In this document: positions 1 through 12,020 of the stretch, in pieces
Position numbering within the stretch: the stretch's first letter is position 1
How the letters are laid out: each line of letters opens with the position of its first letter
Assembly (NCBI GenBank): GCA_021234155.1
Contig: JAJEKV010000021.1
Coordinates: 12,523,760-12,587,759, forward strand
Origin: Isoetes taiwanensis
Lineage: Eukaryota > Streptophyta > Lycopodiopsida > Isoetales > Isoetaceae
Reading direction: 5' to 3'
DNA: 64,000 bases
Program-made: the position numbers and the translations under genes
The notes under the pieces: generated by a model
Told to the model about the DNA's origin: nothing
Seen by the model: only the letters and a program-made list of their open reading frames with translations
Database searches by the model: none

Positions 1-120
1 AAAGATGAGGGAAAAAATGCATATATTGTTAATAACAGATTGGTTGTACGCAACCGAGCATAGGGAAACGATGCCTGCAGGCTTCTAATTTGAAATGTCC
101 ATGGTTTAAATGAGAATACC

Positions 121-419
121 ATCATCAGCAATGATGCTCTGTTTCAAAAATATGATATACTGGCCTTTTTAGAGACATGGGAATCAGAGACTAGCTGGTT
201 ATTGGCAATCTCTGGTTTTGATATCATTGATTCAGTCTTGAATACCATTGGAAACAGCAGAAGGGGATGGGGTGGGATAGCTTGCTATGCAAAGAAAAGC
301 ATTGTAAAATCTGTCACAATGGAGAAGAAAGATGCATATGCGCAGTATGCCTGGCTAAAAATTCACACAAATAAGGCAGATGTATACCTTGCAATTGCTT
401 ATTTTGCGCCGTTATATCA

Positions 420-468
<49 letters not shown>

Positions 469-1027
469 TCCACAGCCTGCTGCGGTCTATTCAAAAAAAG
501 GTTTGAGTCCTGATCATCCTTTTCTTCACCTAGCCTCTGATGTCTTGAAATATCAGCAAAAAGGACCGGTTTTCATAATGGGTGACTTAAATGGCAGAAT
601 CGGTAACATGCAAGCCACGCTGCTGTCAGGAGAAGGCACTGCTAAACATGATGCTTGGCCAAGAACATCCGTAGATTACATGCAAAATAAGATGGAAAAG
701 CATGTTCTTGCATTATGCGAATCATTTATTACGATAATTTACAATGGCCTTAAAAAATATCCTGGCTCTGGAGGACTTACATGCTTTCAGCCCAATGGTT
801 ACAGCACCGTTGATTTGTTAATTGGTGAACCAGGCAATATACAGCTCGTATCAGAATTTAGTGTTATGGACAGGAATCCAGACTCAGACCATGCACCATT
901 ACACATTTGTGTGGATATGAAATGCAATAAAAGTACGCCACCGATTCTGCCACAACCGAAATTAAGGGTGAGCTATAAATTAGCATCCAAGTATGAAGAT
1001 AGACGGCGCAAAAACTGGAAAACATAA
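121..1027 (+). pseudogene. LINE APE-like endonuclease domain (broken)
   Basis: The frame from about 121 reads an N-terminal endonuclease block containing ILAFLETWE, with the metal-binding Glu. It continues in the frame at 202-513 and then, after a frameshift, at 503-1027. That last part contains GDLNGRIG (GDxN motif), STVDLLI and SDHAPL (the SDH motif with the catalytic His). These blocks are diagnostic of the exonuclease-endonuclease-phosphatase fold that nicks target DNA for LINE insertion. An AAT-type microsatellite interrupts the domain at 420-468 and coincides with the frame change, so the domain is inactive. Confidence 0.8.
420..468. repeat. (AAT)n microsatellite inside the LINE endonuclease
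   Basis: About 16 uninterrupted copies of a trinucleotide AAT/TAA unit. It replaces endonuclease coding sequence between the blocks ending YFAPL and beginning near 503, and causes the frame change. Confidence 0.95.
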
Positions 1028-1059
1028 AATGGGATGGCAGCAAAGAAAGAAATCTGCAA

Positions 1060-3310
1060 GTGCAGCATTTGATACAGGATGTTGCATCCTCTGTTTTTGG
1101 ATATACAAACCCACAGGGAAAAAGGAAAAGAGATAGTAAATGCTTTGATAGAGAATGCTTTGACGCAAAGAGGTCATTTAAACAGAGTAAAGGGATGCGA
1201 GATCTGAAACATTATAAGAATATAGTTAAAAGAAAGAAAAGAGAATTGTTACGGCAGCATCAAGAGATTGTCATGAAGGAACAAGAGATAGATCCAAAAA
1301 AGTTTTTTAACAGATGCAAAAAGCATACGGGCATAGGTAATATACAAAGAGATGATCTCTTTATAATTTGGTCATGTAGATGGTTTTGCACATAGTGGAG
1401 AAACGTCATTGCTTTTTATACACACAGATGTCTCTGACGCACTTAAAAACATGGTAAATGGCCGAGCATGTGATTCAAATGGGCTGACAATTGAGCTTCT
1501 GAAATGGAGAGGATCCAAGTTACATGAAATTCTTGCTGATTTATGTAATGATGCTTTGAAAAATGGATTTCCAGATACATGGTGCTTGAATAGGATTGTA
1601 CCTGTTCATAAAACTGCTAGTAGAGATGATATGCAGAATTATCGGACCATTTTAGTAAGCAATGTATTTGCTAAATTATTTGCGTCTATGCTAGAACGGA
1701 AGTTGTCCTTATGGGCAGATGAAAATGATATTCGGGCCTTTAGTCAAGCAGGTTTTAGAACTTATCACTCCACTTTGGACCATCTAGTTATACTGCGAGT
1801 ACTATCTGAAAGTGCTAAGGGTGCCGGTAACAAAAGATATCTTGCTTTTATAGATCTCACCAAGGCCTTTGATACAGTTAAGAGGAAGGATCTTGCATGC
1901 AGATTGGAAATGCTACAAGTTCCAGAGGAACTTCGTCATGTAGTTGCGTGCTTATATGATAGGGTGCTAGTAGAACTATCTTTCCCATTTACAGGGCCAG
2001 AAAAAGTGCAGAATACGATTGGAGTAAAGCAAGGCTGTCCCTGTTCTCCAACTCTTTTTGGATTGTTCATAGATGAACTAGAAAATTGGATGACGAGGCT
2101 TGGAGGGTTAGGAGCCCATTTGGGAAGGTATGCTTTGCAGCTTCTGCTTTTTGCCGATGATATTGTATTAATTTCAAAGAACCCAGCTGGCTTGCAACGT
2201 CATCTAGATGTATTATGTGGTTTTTGTGAAGAAAAAAGCATGAGGGTAAATCCCGATAAATCAAAGATAATGGTGCTAGGGGGCCGGGATACCACAAAAT
2301 TTTATGTAGGTGGTGCTCCACTTGAACAGGTCACTAATTATAAGTATTTAGGAATCGAAGTGTCAAATAACTATAAGTGGACATTGGCAGCCCAGGAACG
2401 TGCATCAGGTGGTCTCAGAGCATTTTATAGTATGATGAATCAGTGTAAAATCAACAATTTTGAACATTGGCGACTGAAGAAACACTTTTTTGGGATACAA
2501 GTTAAGACAATGGTTCTTTATGGAAGCCCGGTTTAGGGGCCAGGCTTGTCTTTAAAGGGGTGGAGTGATCTAGAAAAGATTCAAAAAAGATTCTTGATAG
2601 GTGAATTGGGAGTCAAGGTGCAAACTCCTTATTGCATGATGTTGGCTGAAACAGGTCTGCTACCTCTTGAGGTAGAGGCATTGTGCAGAACCATTTCATT
2701 TGTTAACAGAGTTCTAGATATGGACACTGACCGGTTACCTTACCAAGTCCTTATGTATAGCACAAAAGGTTGGTATGCCGATGTCAAGAGATGGGCAAGG
2801 AAATGGCTTGGTGATGACAATTGGCCGTTATCCCAGAAATTTGAAGAAATACATGATTATGTGGCTGCACAGGCGATCCGCAAACTTTGGCGAGTAGACG
2901 ATGATAAGGATGTGAAAAAGAAGTTTTATTTGACTAATCTAAACAATCTAACAGAGTAGAGCAGCCTTATCTACTCTCATGTACTAGCAGGAAGAAACGC
3001 ATGCTTATTTCGCAAATGAGATTATCATCTCATAACTTGCGAATTGAGACTGGTAGGGGGGATGAAACACCTAAGGAGCGGTTTTGTCCAAGTTGCTTAG
3101 AACCAGCTATTGAAGATGAAGAAGAAATGCACAACATACGAACAGGTAAGGGCTCGTTATGGCATTATAGCCTTAACACTTGGTGAACTTTTTCTTCTGC
3201 CTGCACATACTTTGTATTCATATTTTAGAGATCTTTTGAAAGAAAGAGAAGACATAATTGAGCTTTTCACTCTTACGAGTAATTTTGATATTGAAGGCCC
3301 TCTGAACTAA
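1060..3310 (+). pseudogene. LINE reverse transcriptase and C-terminal region (broken)
   Basis: The frame at 1,409-2,536 holds the non-LTR RT core: FIDLTKAFDTV (motif A), GVKQGCPCSPTLF (motif B) and FADDIVLIS (the catalytic FADD box), then the thumb-like YKYLGIEV block. After an in-frame stop at 2,536 the same frame resumes at 2,546-2,959. A frameshift leads to 3,001-3,186 with FCPSC and a following His, the C-terminal Cys/His cluster common in I/Jockey-like LINEs. The preceding linker (1,060-1,395) is lysine- and arginine-rich. RT would copy the element RNA at the nicked target. Confidence 0.85.
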
Positions 3311-3376
3311 GTGCCAAAGTACTAATTCGTATATTTTTTTTTTGCCATAGAGGCCTGGGGGGCTAAATGGCTTGAT

Positions 3377-3399
3377 TAATAAATAAATAAATAAATAGA
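3377..3399 (+). repeat. (AAAT)n 3' tail of the LINE
   Basis: About five copies of AAAT/AATA directly after the LINE body. A short tandem tail in place of a long poly-A is usual for several non-LTR clades and marks the 3' end of the insertion. Confidence 0.7.
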
Positions 3400-3415
3400 G
3401 AATAACCGATCCTAT

Positions 3416-5521
3416 ATGACACCTGAAGTGGAGAGCAATAGTCAAATGAGAAGGCATATAGACCGAAGAAAGAAGGCAAAGCATACAACTCAGAGGTTGG
3501 ATTACGACACTGCTATTGGTCCTACAGAACGTCCTACTGGTAAAAGCGGTTTCAATAAGATAGCAAGGACGTGGAATTTACCTCCTCCTCATGACCTTGG
3601 TAATATGGACTATAGATGTTTGTATTGTGGGGCTATGCAATGGGTAGCAGAGCTCTCAGTTAAGAAGAAATGTCGGGCATGTGCAAATGGAAACATTCAG
3701 CTGCCATTGATTCCAGCACCACCACAGGCATTGTTTGACCTATACACGAGAACAGATGGTTTGGGTGATCACTTTCGCATGAACATTAGAAAGTATAATA
3801 ATATATTTTTATTTGCCTCATTGGGCGTGAAAATTGATGAGGCGTTGGCAAACGCTGTTGGTGGGGTCTATACTTTTAGAGTCAATGGCCGCATGTGCCA
3901 TAAGATGGGAACGCTATTGCCACTACAAGGGCATCAAGAGCATGCAAAATTCGCACAAATATACATCATGGATGGTGATGACATGCAAGTTGAGCGTAGG
4001 ATGTCCATTTTTGATGGATTAAGGCAAGAAATAGTTGTGCAATTGCAGGCCCTTATGACAGAGCACAATCCATTTATTAGCATATTTTTTAGTGCGGCAC
4101 AGATTATGCGTATTCATCCAACCATGGATATCCGTTTGCGTATACCTTCTTGCAACGTGCAAAATCCTGTGAGGAGGCAATATAATGCTCCAACTGTAAA
4201 TGAGGTGGCTATCTTAATGCCTATTGATGATAAGCCTGATGGTCAAAGGGATATTATTATACACTCTAAGGATGGTGGCTTGAAGCTAATAGATGCATAT
4301 CACTCAGCATATGATCCATTGCACTTTGTGTTACTTCTTCTCTATGGTACAGATGGATGGCATCTTAAAATACCTCATGGACGGAGTGGTGCAAAGGAAG
4401 TAACTATTATGGAGTACTACAGATATCCCCTGTTCACGCGTCATGGACATGCATCCCCCCTTCACATGGCTGGCCGGTTGTTTCAAGAATACATTTGTGG
4501 AATGTGCCTGTGGGGCGTTCCCGAGACACCGACATAAATGGGTAGAAGTGACTACTCATAAACATCTAGACGGTTTTGCCCAGTTGGTTAAGGGCATGTC
4601 GGTTAGGAACGTTACAGCTAGATTCAACAATCAGAAGTTTCCCACGATTGGACGCATGTACTTTGTAAACCCTTCAAAAGGAGAGTGATATTATCTACGT
4701 CTACTATTGACCCGTGTGACAGGTGTAGTTAGTTTTGAGGATCTGCGTTCTTTCGACGGGGAGTTGTGTGCAACATATAAAGAAGCTTGCATCCGTCGTG
4801 GATTGCTTCAAATGACACAGAATGGCTCAAGTCTCTTCAAGAAGCAGCAACATGGGGCATGCCACCACAATTGCGACACATGTTCGCCATGATAATTTTA
4901 AATTGCGAACCATCGAATCCGCTACAACTTGGGAAGAAGTCAAGCTTTCTATGGTCGATGACTTCTTGCATGAGCCACGAAGGGGTGCGGAGGATCAAAG
5001 TGTGCAAGTGTGTGATAGGTTTTTTGATATGGCACTTCTAGACATTGAAGACCATGAATTCTGTCAGATGATCTTTGAGAGAGTTTGAATGCATCGTTCC
5101 TGAGCGTGCCATAGATCCATATATGATATTTCGGGATGAGGTATTTCAAGAAGATATGGCGGAGGTGCAAGAAGATGTGGACCGCCTATATAACGACCAA
5201 CGTCTTATCTTTGGCTGTGTGATCGATGAGCACGCGATGTTGGAAAAAGGACGGGCGTTCTTTGTTCATGGTGCAGGTGGATCGGGAAAGAGTTTTCTTT
5301 TTAACACCATGTTATCTTATGTTCGTGCCAGAGGTATCATTGCACTTGCAGTTGCTTCCTCTAGAATTGCATCCACTTTATTGAAGGGCGGACGCACTGC
5401 ACATTCTAGTAATATAGTGCTTTTACTAACCTCTAATTATTTGTCTCTTTTATCAGATGACAAACGACACTGTGCACTGGTGAATTGGCATTTTAGTAGT
5501 AAAAGAACTCATCTGTGTTAG
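3416..5521 (+). pseudogene. Helitron Rep/helicase protein, remnant
   Basis: The 373-aa frame at 3,416-4,537 has the CxxC...CxxC cluster (residues 68-89), the FAFxS-type block (YNNIFLFASLGVKID) and MAGRLFQEY. After a frameshift (4,443-4,690) comes the FPTIGRMYFVNPSKGE block, then a TGA where an Arg codon is expected. This is followed by YYLRLLLTRV and SFEDLRSF. After further frame changes, 5,075-5,521 carries the Pif1-like helicase start with Walker A GAGGSGKS (about 5,270-5,293) and ALAVASS. The block holding the HUH nuclease motifs, which should lie between MAGRLFQEY and the IGRMYFV block, is absent, and the helicase stops after motif Ia. CGA-to-TGA decay fits cytosine deamination at methylated CpG. 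Confidence 0.8.
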
Positions 5522-5535
5522 AATATATAATAGAA
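3416..5535 (+). mobile_element. Helitron, decayed and internally deleted
   Basis: Conserved Helitron-protein blocks occur in the right order over about 2.1 kb, from the Cys-rich N-terminal region to the Pif1-type helicase P-loop, after which similarity stops. No Helitron 3' terminus (hairpin plus CTRR) or 5' TC end was found, so the limits are those of the coding similarity only. Confidence 0.8.
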
Positions 5536-6599
5536 TGCATTTTAGGGTCTTTTAATCGTTTCGTCTTGAGGCGGTATCTGATACCATTATATGAGTCTAC
5601 CTTCGAAATTAGTTGTCTCACGTGCTTGATAGTCATGAGACATCGCGACAGTTCAAATTAATGACCCGCATGTGTATTTTAGTTTTACCCTGGCTAAGAT
5701 GTTATCTGTAGGAGAAATGAAGCTATCACGGGAGCATCCAAAAAAGTACAATATTAGGCATTTGGTGATATGTGCCATGTGGTGATGTATACTTAGAGTT
5801 TCATCGTAAACTAAAGTATCCCGATGTACCAGGATACAACTACTTTTAAAGGTGACATTTTGAGCATAAGTTTTGGATCCGTTTTTTCAATTTTTCGTCT
5901 TTAGAGGTATATTAATTGCCTCCCTTCTTATAAAGCATCATTTCCTCTATTGAAAACCATAAATGGAAAGTTAATACATTGATGATACAGTCAGTAGACA
6001 ATTTCGATATAAAAATAATTACAAAATCAAATAATATTTATTCTTGGAAATATTAAGATGTGCTATTGATAAAAATTGCACATATGGATGTTAAACGCCG
6101 CATAAAGACATATACCAGCACATTAGCCCGGCAACACCGGGCATACGTTTACTAGTTATTAACTAAATTAATTCAATAGTTTACTATGTATTTTACAGGG
6201 ATAAATTTAGAATGATACGCAACTTTAGGGGTATATTTGGACGTTTTACTGTAATGGTGGCAACTCCACACATTCACCATCTGGGATGGTGTTAGAACAT
6301 TGAATGACCCACATCTGACTACCAAATATAATATACTAACTTCCAAAGGCTATGAAAATTGATCATTTCTTTAAACCTTATTATTTTTAACTTTATTATT
6401 AGTCCTTTAACATAGGATACCATTTTAAAGATGCATCTCCATTCACATGTAGGTAATAGTCATAGGTACTTGTTTTATGGGAAAGAGCATAAATATATGA
6501 GATGTACTTTTTTATTTTAATTGAAGGCTTCTATATATATTATTTTATGTATATATAATTACAAAAGGAGAATGCTTTTTTTTAAAGGGAAGCAATAAC
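5522..6599. other. Non-coding stretch, nothing recognised
   Basis: AT-rich sequence without a convincing frame, RNA gene or repeat. It may include more decayed Helitron sequence. Confidence 0.5.
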
Positions 6600-9541
6600 C
6601 CTTAAACCAAAAAAATGTATTTTTCAAGAATACAAGTCGACTAAAATGAGATCAGAACAACAGATAGTGTTCGGTTAATGATATGTTATCAAATTGAAAT
6701 TCCTCTTGCGCCCCCTCCCTTTCACAACCAGGCTTAAAGTGCAGAAGATGCACATACAAGAATTGGCCTTAGCAATATTAAACCTTCCCTTAGCATCCTT
6801 TGCCTTGCATGTATAGTCCCTTCTCAGCGGGTGCGTATCGCATATCCACATTTGCACGGGTCTTCATGCCCGTTCGGAGGTCCAAAAAAGTCCATCCATT
6901 TTTTATTAATGCTCAGGTCAATTCTCTTCCATTTGAATCTGCTAACCAATACCATTAGTAGCCCTGCATATGATATAAAATAAGCATGAGTATCGTGAGT
7001 ATCATGTTTGGATTTCATTAATCCAATGCACATCATATTGAAATTGCTTAATAATCCCTTCTAGATTGATGATTTCATGGTTAAAAATAAAGTTATTTCT
7101 TCCCTTCCATATCCTCCAGAGAGAATATAAATTCTCCAGTCTGTTGGATTCTCAGGTACGAAATAATCACTGTCGGAAATGTTAACCAGATCATAAGCAA
7201 AGATCGTGGAGTTTCTGCCCAAAGACAAGTTCTGAAGAGATGAAATTCATCCTCGGCTGTGTTAAGACATCTGACACAAATGTCAGAGTCCGCCATGTTC
7301 AATCTAAATCTTTTCATGTTCGTGGCTAATGCTTTATGCCACAGCTGCCAAATGAAAGATTTAATTTGTGATTGAATCGGGCTCTTCCACATAACATAAG
7401 ATTCTTCATGCATCTGTCGTGGCCAATATTCTATTTATTATGAAGCATAATCTGGAGATCTCTTGAAAGGTACCTGCAAGAGTTTTTTCACAGTGAAGTC
7501 AGTATTATCATTACAGTATCAAGACTTATCATTACCTGTCAAATCCCCAACCATAAGAGAGGTAAGGGTGTTATAATAAAGAGCTTCTGAATCTATACTC
7601 TCATTAGCCAGAGTGGAATTATTGAAAGGGATCAGCCTGCCATCATCATCAAATAAATCCCGAATGAAGTTGATACCGTTAGTGCCCCATTTTTTTACAT
7701 GATCTGGAAAATGACAGGCCAGGCATAGATTCGGATCATTCAGAAAATTGGCTGATCCATAGAGAGGCCCTCCTTCCATACATACATCCCCTTTACTTGC
7801 TGCCATGCCTCAATCTATTTCTTCAAAATACCCGGAATTGAGTTGGAGATAGAAAAAGGGAAATAAATGGAATGGGGGAGATCCATACAAAGGTATCTCT
7901 ATCCATAAGGATGACACTTTGGAAAGGTAGTGGTTGATTAAAATAGAAACAAGGTGCTTAATTAATCCATGGGCAGCCTTATAAAATACTTGGCTGCAAG
8001 AGCTATCCCTTTCTTCTCAATATCCATGACATCCAGCCCACCGTATTTCTTCTTCTTACAACATTCTATCATAGAAACTAGAGTCCAGCATCTCTTGTTC
8101 TGACCACATGAGATAAACCTGCTAATAATACTCTGGAGCTTGGTCGAGACCTTCTTGGGAGCGAGGATGACCGAAGACTGATAAACATGGGAGGAGGAAA
8201 TCATAAAGTTATCAATAATAGCCCTCCCATTTTCCGAAAGATACTTGGAATTGAGACTACTTATCTACAATTCCTTCCCAGAGTCCGAAATACTACTTTT
8301 AATGGCAAAGGGAATGCCTAAAATTTTAGACTTAGTGGTTGGAAGATCATACTTACATCCGAGGAGAGTTGATAATCTATCTCCACTTATCTGGCTCCTA
8401 GCCAAGACCTTGGATTTTGCATGATTGACTTTGCACCCCGAGACCCTGCCAAAATTCTCCAAAATAACCTGGGTATTAAGAATAAACTGATCATCCGTGG
8501 ACCATCAAAAAAGTGTCATCTGCGAAATGACCATTTAGCAATTGATCAGCCCAAGGATTTTGAGAAAGATTGAGGCCTTCAATAATATTAGCATTTTTTG
8601 TTGTCTCAAGCTTAAGATGTAGAGCTTCCATAATAATGAGGAAAAGGAAGGGAGCCAAGGGGCATCCTTGTTTCACCCCCCTTCTAATATAAAAAAAAGG
8701 GCTAGTTTCCCCATTAATCAAAACAGCAGATGTGGAATTGTTGAGGATAGCTCCCAAGAGAGGGATTACCTCATCAGAGAAGCCTAGAGCTCAACAACAC
8801 TTGAAAAAAAAGGCCAGCTTACCATATCAAAGGCTTTTGTAATATCTAGTTTAAGAAGAGCAATGTCCTACTTAGAATCTTTAGCCCATTGAAGCCTGAG
8901 AATTGCTGTAACCACATTATCCAGAATAAACATGTCCTTTAGATAGGCAGACTGAGAGGAGTTGATAATATTATCGCGGACAACCTTAAACTAGTACGCG
9001 ACAACCTTAAGCTAGTAGCCATAGTTCCTGAGATAATCTTATATATCACATTAGATAGAGAAATTGGACGATAATCAGAAAAAGTACTAGGCATACCTAT
9101 TTTAGGAATTAAAGCAATGAAACTAGTATTAATCCTAGTGTCTAGATACTTATACTCCATGTATTCATTGGCCAGATTGGTAATAAAATCTCCAATCAAG
9201 GGCCAGGCCTTTTGATACAATTCAGCAGGCAACCCATCAGGTCCACGATTTCCATTTTCCATATTTTTTACTATCTGCAAAAGCTCAAAGTTTGTAAACG
9301 ATTTATCCATGTCAATGTTATGAAGGTTAGTGACTTTAGCATTTAAGTTAATAAAGTCATCCATAGTGACTTGACAACTATCCTGATTGGTCCCCATAAC
9401 ATTTATAAAATTGTTGGATTTTCTTAGCGATCCAAAGCTGTTTTTTCGACTTAGATTCCTAAAACTGGACCTGAGATTTACCTTTTTCAATTGTAGAGTA
9501 TCTAAAAGGCATTTTGGAATAATTGAAATGAAGCACATCAC
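6600..9541 (-). mobile_element. L1-type plant LINE, 5'-truncated and decayed
   Basis: Reading the minus strand from 9,541 to 6,675 gives the usual plant L1 order: linker, RT, RT connection region, zf-RVT. The endonuclease domain that should lie upstream is not found beyond 9,541, so the copy is 5'-truncated, as is common for L1 insertions. A short T-run on the + strand near 6,572 may be the remains of the poly-A tail. Many frameshifts and stops make it inactive. Confidence 0.85.
6675..9541 (-). pseudogene. L1 reverse transcriptase with zf-RVT domain (broken)
   Basis: Frame 9,541-8,939 holds the pre-RT region and RT start (GPDGLPAELYQ, FIALIPKIG, DYRPISLSNVIYKI). Frame 8,757-8,491 holds RGVKQGCPLAPFLFL and the catalytic HFADDT. 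Frames 8,462-8,265 and 8,204-7,962 hold the L1 connection region (VSGCKVNHAKSK; YGGLDVMDIEKKG). Frame 7,413-7,093 is the zf-RVT domain with WQLWHKAL, ICVRC and EFHLFRTC. These are all plant L1 hallmarks. A local duplication at about 8,977-9,018 (two copies of a block near ACAACCTTAA) disrupts the RT finger region. Confidence 0.85.
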
Positions 9542-10268
9542 ATTTTGATCTACATAAATAGGTATAGTTCAATTCACACATTGTCATGCCTCTATACTCT
9601 CAAAAGTATCTTTACTAATGGATTTAGAAAAGAGAAATGTTCACAGCGGTTTTGGCTGCCGTTCTTGTATGTTCTAATCTATAATGAAAAAGCTTGATGT
9701 CAACGATTGATATTCCATATAAATGCCAACAATCAACAATTTCTTGCACAAGTATATATACTTGATGTATACATCAGAAGTATACAACTCAAGTATGCAT
9801 CCCATAAGTGAGAATAAGACATAAATGCTTACACGTAACCCATAGATCAATTTTCTCTAATTTCTAGATCTAGTCTTGCCAAGAGTGGACAAACCATCTT
9901 CCATTCCATTTCTTTAGTTACTCGCATTGTCCAACGATTGAGGGTGGGTATCAATTAGTCAATGACTTTATATGTTTTTGGATTCACAATTATCACAAGG
10001 AAATGCAATGTAAGGTGAATGTGGCACGACTCTTAAAGCATAGGTGGGTGAGTGGATGTTAAAAATCCTCCTCTTTATTATGCCATATAGAAAATTGCCC
10101 ACCTTTGGTGGGCGTTTCATGTGATTGTTTCAATTTGCATTTATAATGATGCATAAAAGGTCACGTGTAGAAGCTAAATATTAATAAGAAAAGTTGTAAG
10201 AGGAAAGAATAAAGCCTTTCTCAATATGCGAAAATAGAAGACATTTCCTCAACACATTTAATTCAAGA

Positions 10269-10290
10269 AGAATAGAATAGAATAGAATAG
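10269..10290. repeat. (AATAG)n microsatellite
   Basis: Four tandem copies of a pentanucleotide AATAG unit. Confidence 0.85.
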
Positions 10291-10657
10291 ATTTTTAACG
10301 TGCACGGAGACCAATAGGCCATGGATTCCATACAATGAGTTAGAACAACCCGAAACATCACCAAACATAATGAAAACATTACAAATCTTGGGCAAAATAC
10401 AAATGAAACTATGACTTGGCCTTTAAAGCATGATTTCATTGATTAGAGAAATTTTGTTTTCTCATTCGACAATGAAATAGGTCGCAATAAGCTCCTGGGA
10501 ACGGAAAATGTGTTACTGTCGAGCTAATTGCATGCGTAATAAGCACATGTTCGGCTCGCCAACTTTATAGCCGCAGAGAATTGATTGTACAGGCACACCT
10601 TCATGGTGTTGGAACATTAATTTTAAAGCAGGCATAGCCTCACAATTAATCATGGAA

Positions 10658-10671
10658 ATCGCCATGGCGAT
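10658..10671. repeat. Perfect palindrome ATCGCCATGGCGAT
   Basis: A 14-bp perfect palindrome in AT-rich DNA, followed 97 bp later (10,755-10,768) by ATCGC-CACT-GCGAT. Related motifs recur near 31.2, 31.3, 32.0 and 32.05 kb. Confidence 0.8.
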
Positions 10672-12020
10672 ATTTGTAACGCGAAGGCATAGCATATATT
10701 TAGAATGCGTGCCATATGGGAGCAGCATAAAGTATTGGAGTAAGTACTCTGAACATCGCCACTGCGATCTGGTCGACAAGTTACTATCACAATTCGGGTC
10801 TGACATAACTATTGAATAAGATAACAGGTAAACATACTCGAATAAATCTAACAAGAGAAGAGATAAAAACTCAAACATGATATTATAATGAAGATTCATA
10901 CACAATTTATTATCGTTGATGGGCGCTCTAGTGAATTCCCAGCCATTAGATAGGGGAATATTCTGAGGGATATGCCCTCTAGTGCGATCCCATCCCTACA
11001 CCTCATGGGGAGATGGGGTCAAACGCTGATGTGGCTCTATTCCTAAGGGGCAGTTGACATCCATTGCAAAGGATTTTGATGTCATTTGACTTCAAAATAG
11101 CAACTGCCTACTCGGAGGCATGCTACGCACTATTGGAGGCACTAAAGCAGCAGCGGATCATGCTTCTCAATTAGTAGGCAGTGAGGTTTGTCCCAGAAGC
11201 TTCCGTGCTACAGTAGCGAACCATCTCTTCTTATTTGTTCAAGCCGGGCATCTGCACAAAATCCACCGAATATCACATATCACATGGCTAGAACTCAGAT
11301 ATTTTACAGATGAAGCGGAAGCAGATTCAGCAGCCACGATTCAGCAACCGCCTTTGTTCCTCCATCTGTGCAAGTAGCAAAATATGCGATGCCATATCAG
11401 GCATTCAAACTATAAATCCGACTGCCAATACAGCAGAATCCAGTAAAAATAGCAATTCTTCAGTGCTCTTCCACTTCTCATCTGTAGCAGAACCCATTCC
11501 GGCACTGCCGAAGCTTCTTCAGCACCTGCAAAGAGAATGGACAAACAAACCGGGGAATTTGAACCCCCTGCCAATGCATTTTCCCATCCTTTTTTTAACT
11601 TTGATATGAGCCACAATAACAGAAAGTAACATCTCTCTGAAGCAAAGAAGAGGAATTACCTAAACGAAATTGCTAATGCACAAAGTGCATAACCCGGAAT
11701 CGCCCTGCCGCTCCTCCCTTACCTTCCAGATCCGTCCAAGAATGCCTCCTATGGAACTCTCTGCCCAGAGCGCATCCAGACACAACTACCTTCTAAACTT
11801 GGCGCCTGCATCAAACCATGGAACGAAGCTCCTCGACCCCAGCCATGCCACTCCAAGAATACAGGAAAGAAAAAGATTCGTTTTTGCCCTAAATCCATAC
11901 TCAAAAACATACAATACAACCCTAAAACCATTGAAACCAAATGTTACAAACATACGCTTTCATGAACTAGGAAACTATATCGAAGAACCAGAAATGCTAA
12001 ACACAATCGCTGGGGCGCTT

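Larger units (their letters stand above)
100..3400 (+). mobile_element. Non-LTR retrotransposon (LINE), decayed, endonuclease + RT
   Basis: An APE-type endonuclease followed by a reverse transcriptase lies on the + strand and ends in a short A-rich tandem tail near position 3,397. The reading frame changes at least four times and is interrupted by stops, so the copy is dead. The 5' end is not defined; coding similarity starts around 120 and may extend left of the window. The Helitron-like frame starts only 20 bases after the tail, which suggests that the LINE landed next to or inside that element. The LINE clade was not assigned. Confidence 0.85.
9542..12020. other. AT-rich intergenic region without recognised genes
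   Basis: No frame here resembles a known family. It contains a short pentanucleotide repeat at 10,269-10,290 and two GC-rich palindromes at 10,658-10,671 and 10,755-10,768. The 130-aa open frame at 10,513-10,905 (-) runs through both palindromes and has no recognisable domain; I do not call it a gene. Open frames at 11,120-12,170 (+) are unsupported. Confidence 0.5.

Noticed and set aside
10513-10905. 130-aa minus-strand open frame
   Set aside because: No family resemblance; it runs through the palindromic motifs and looks like chance.
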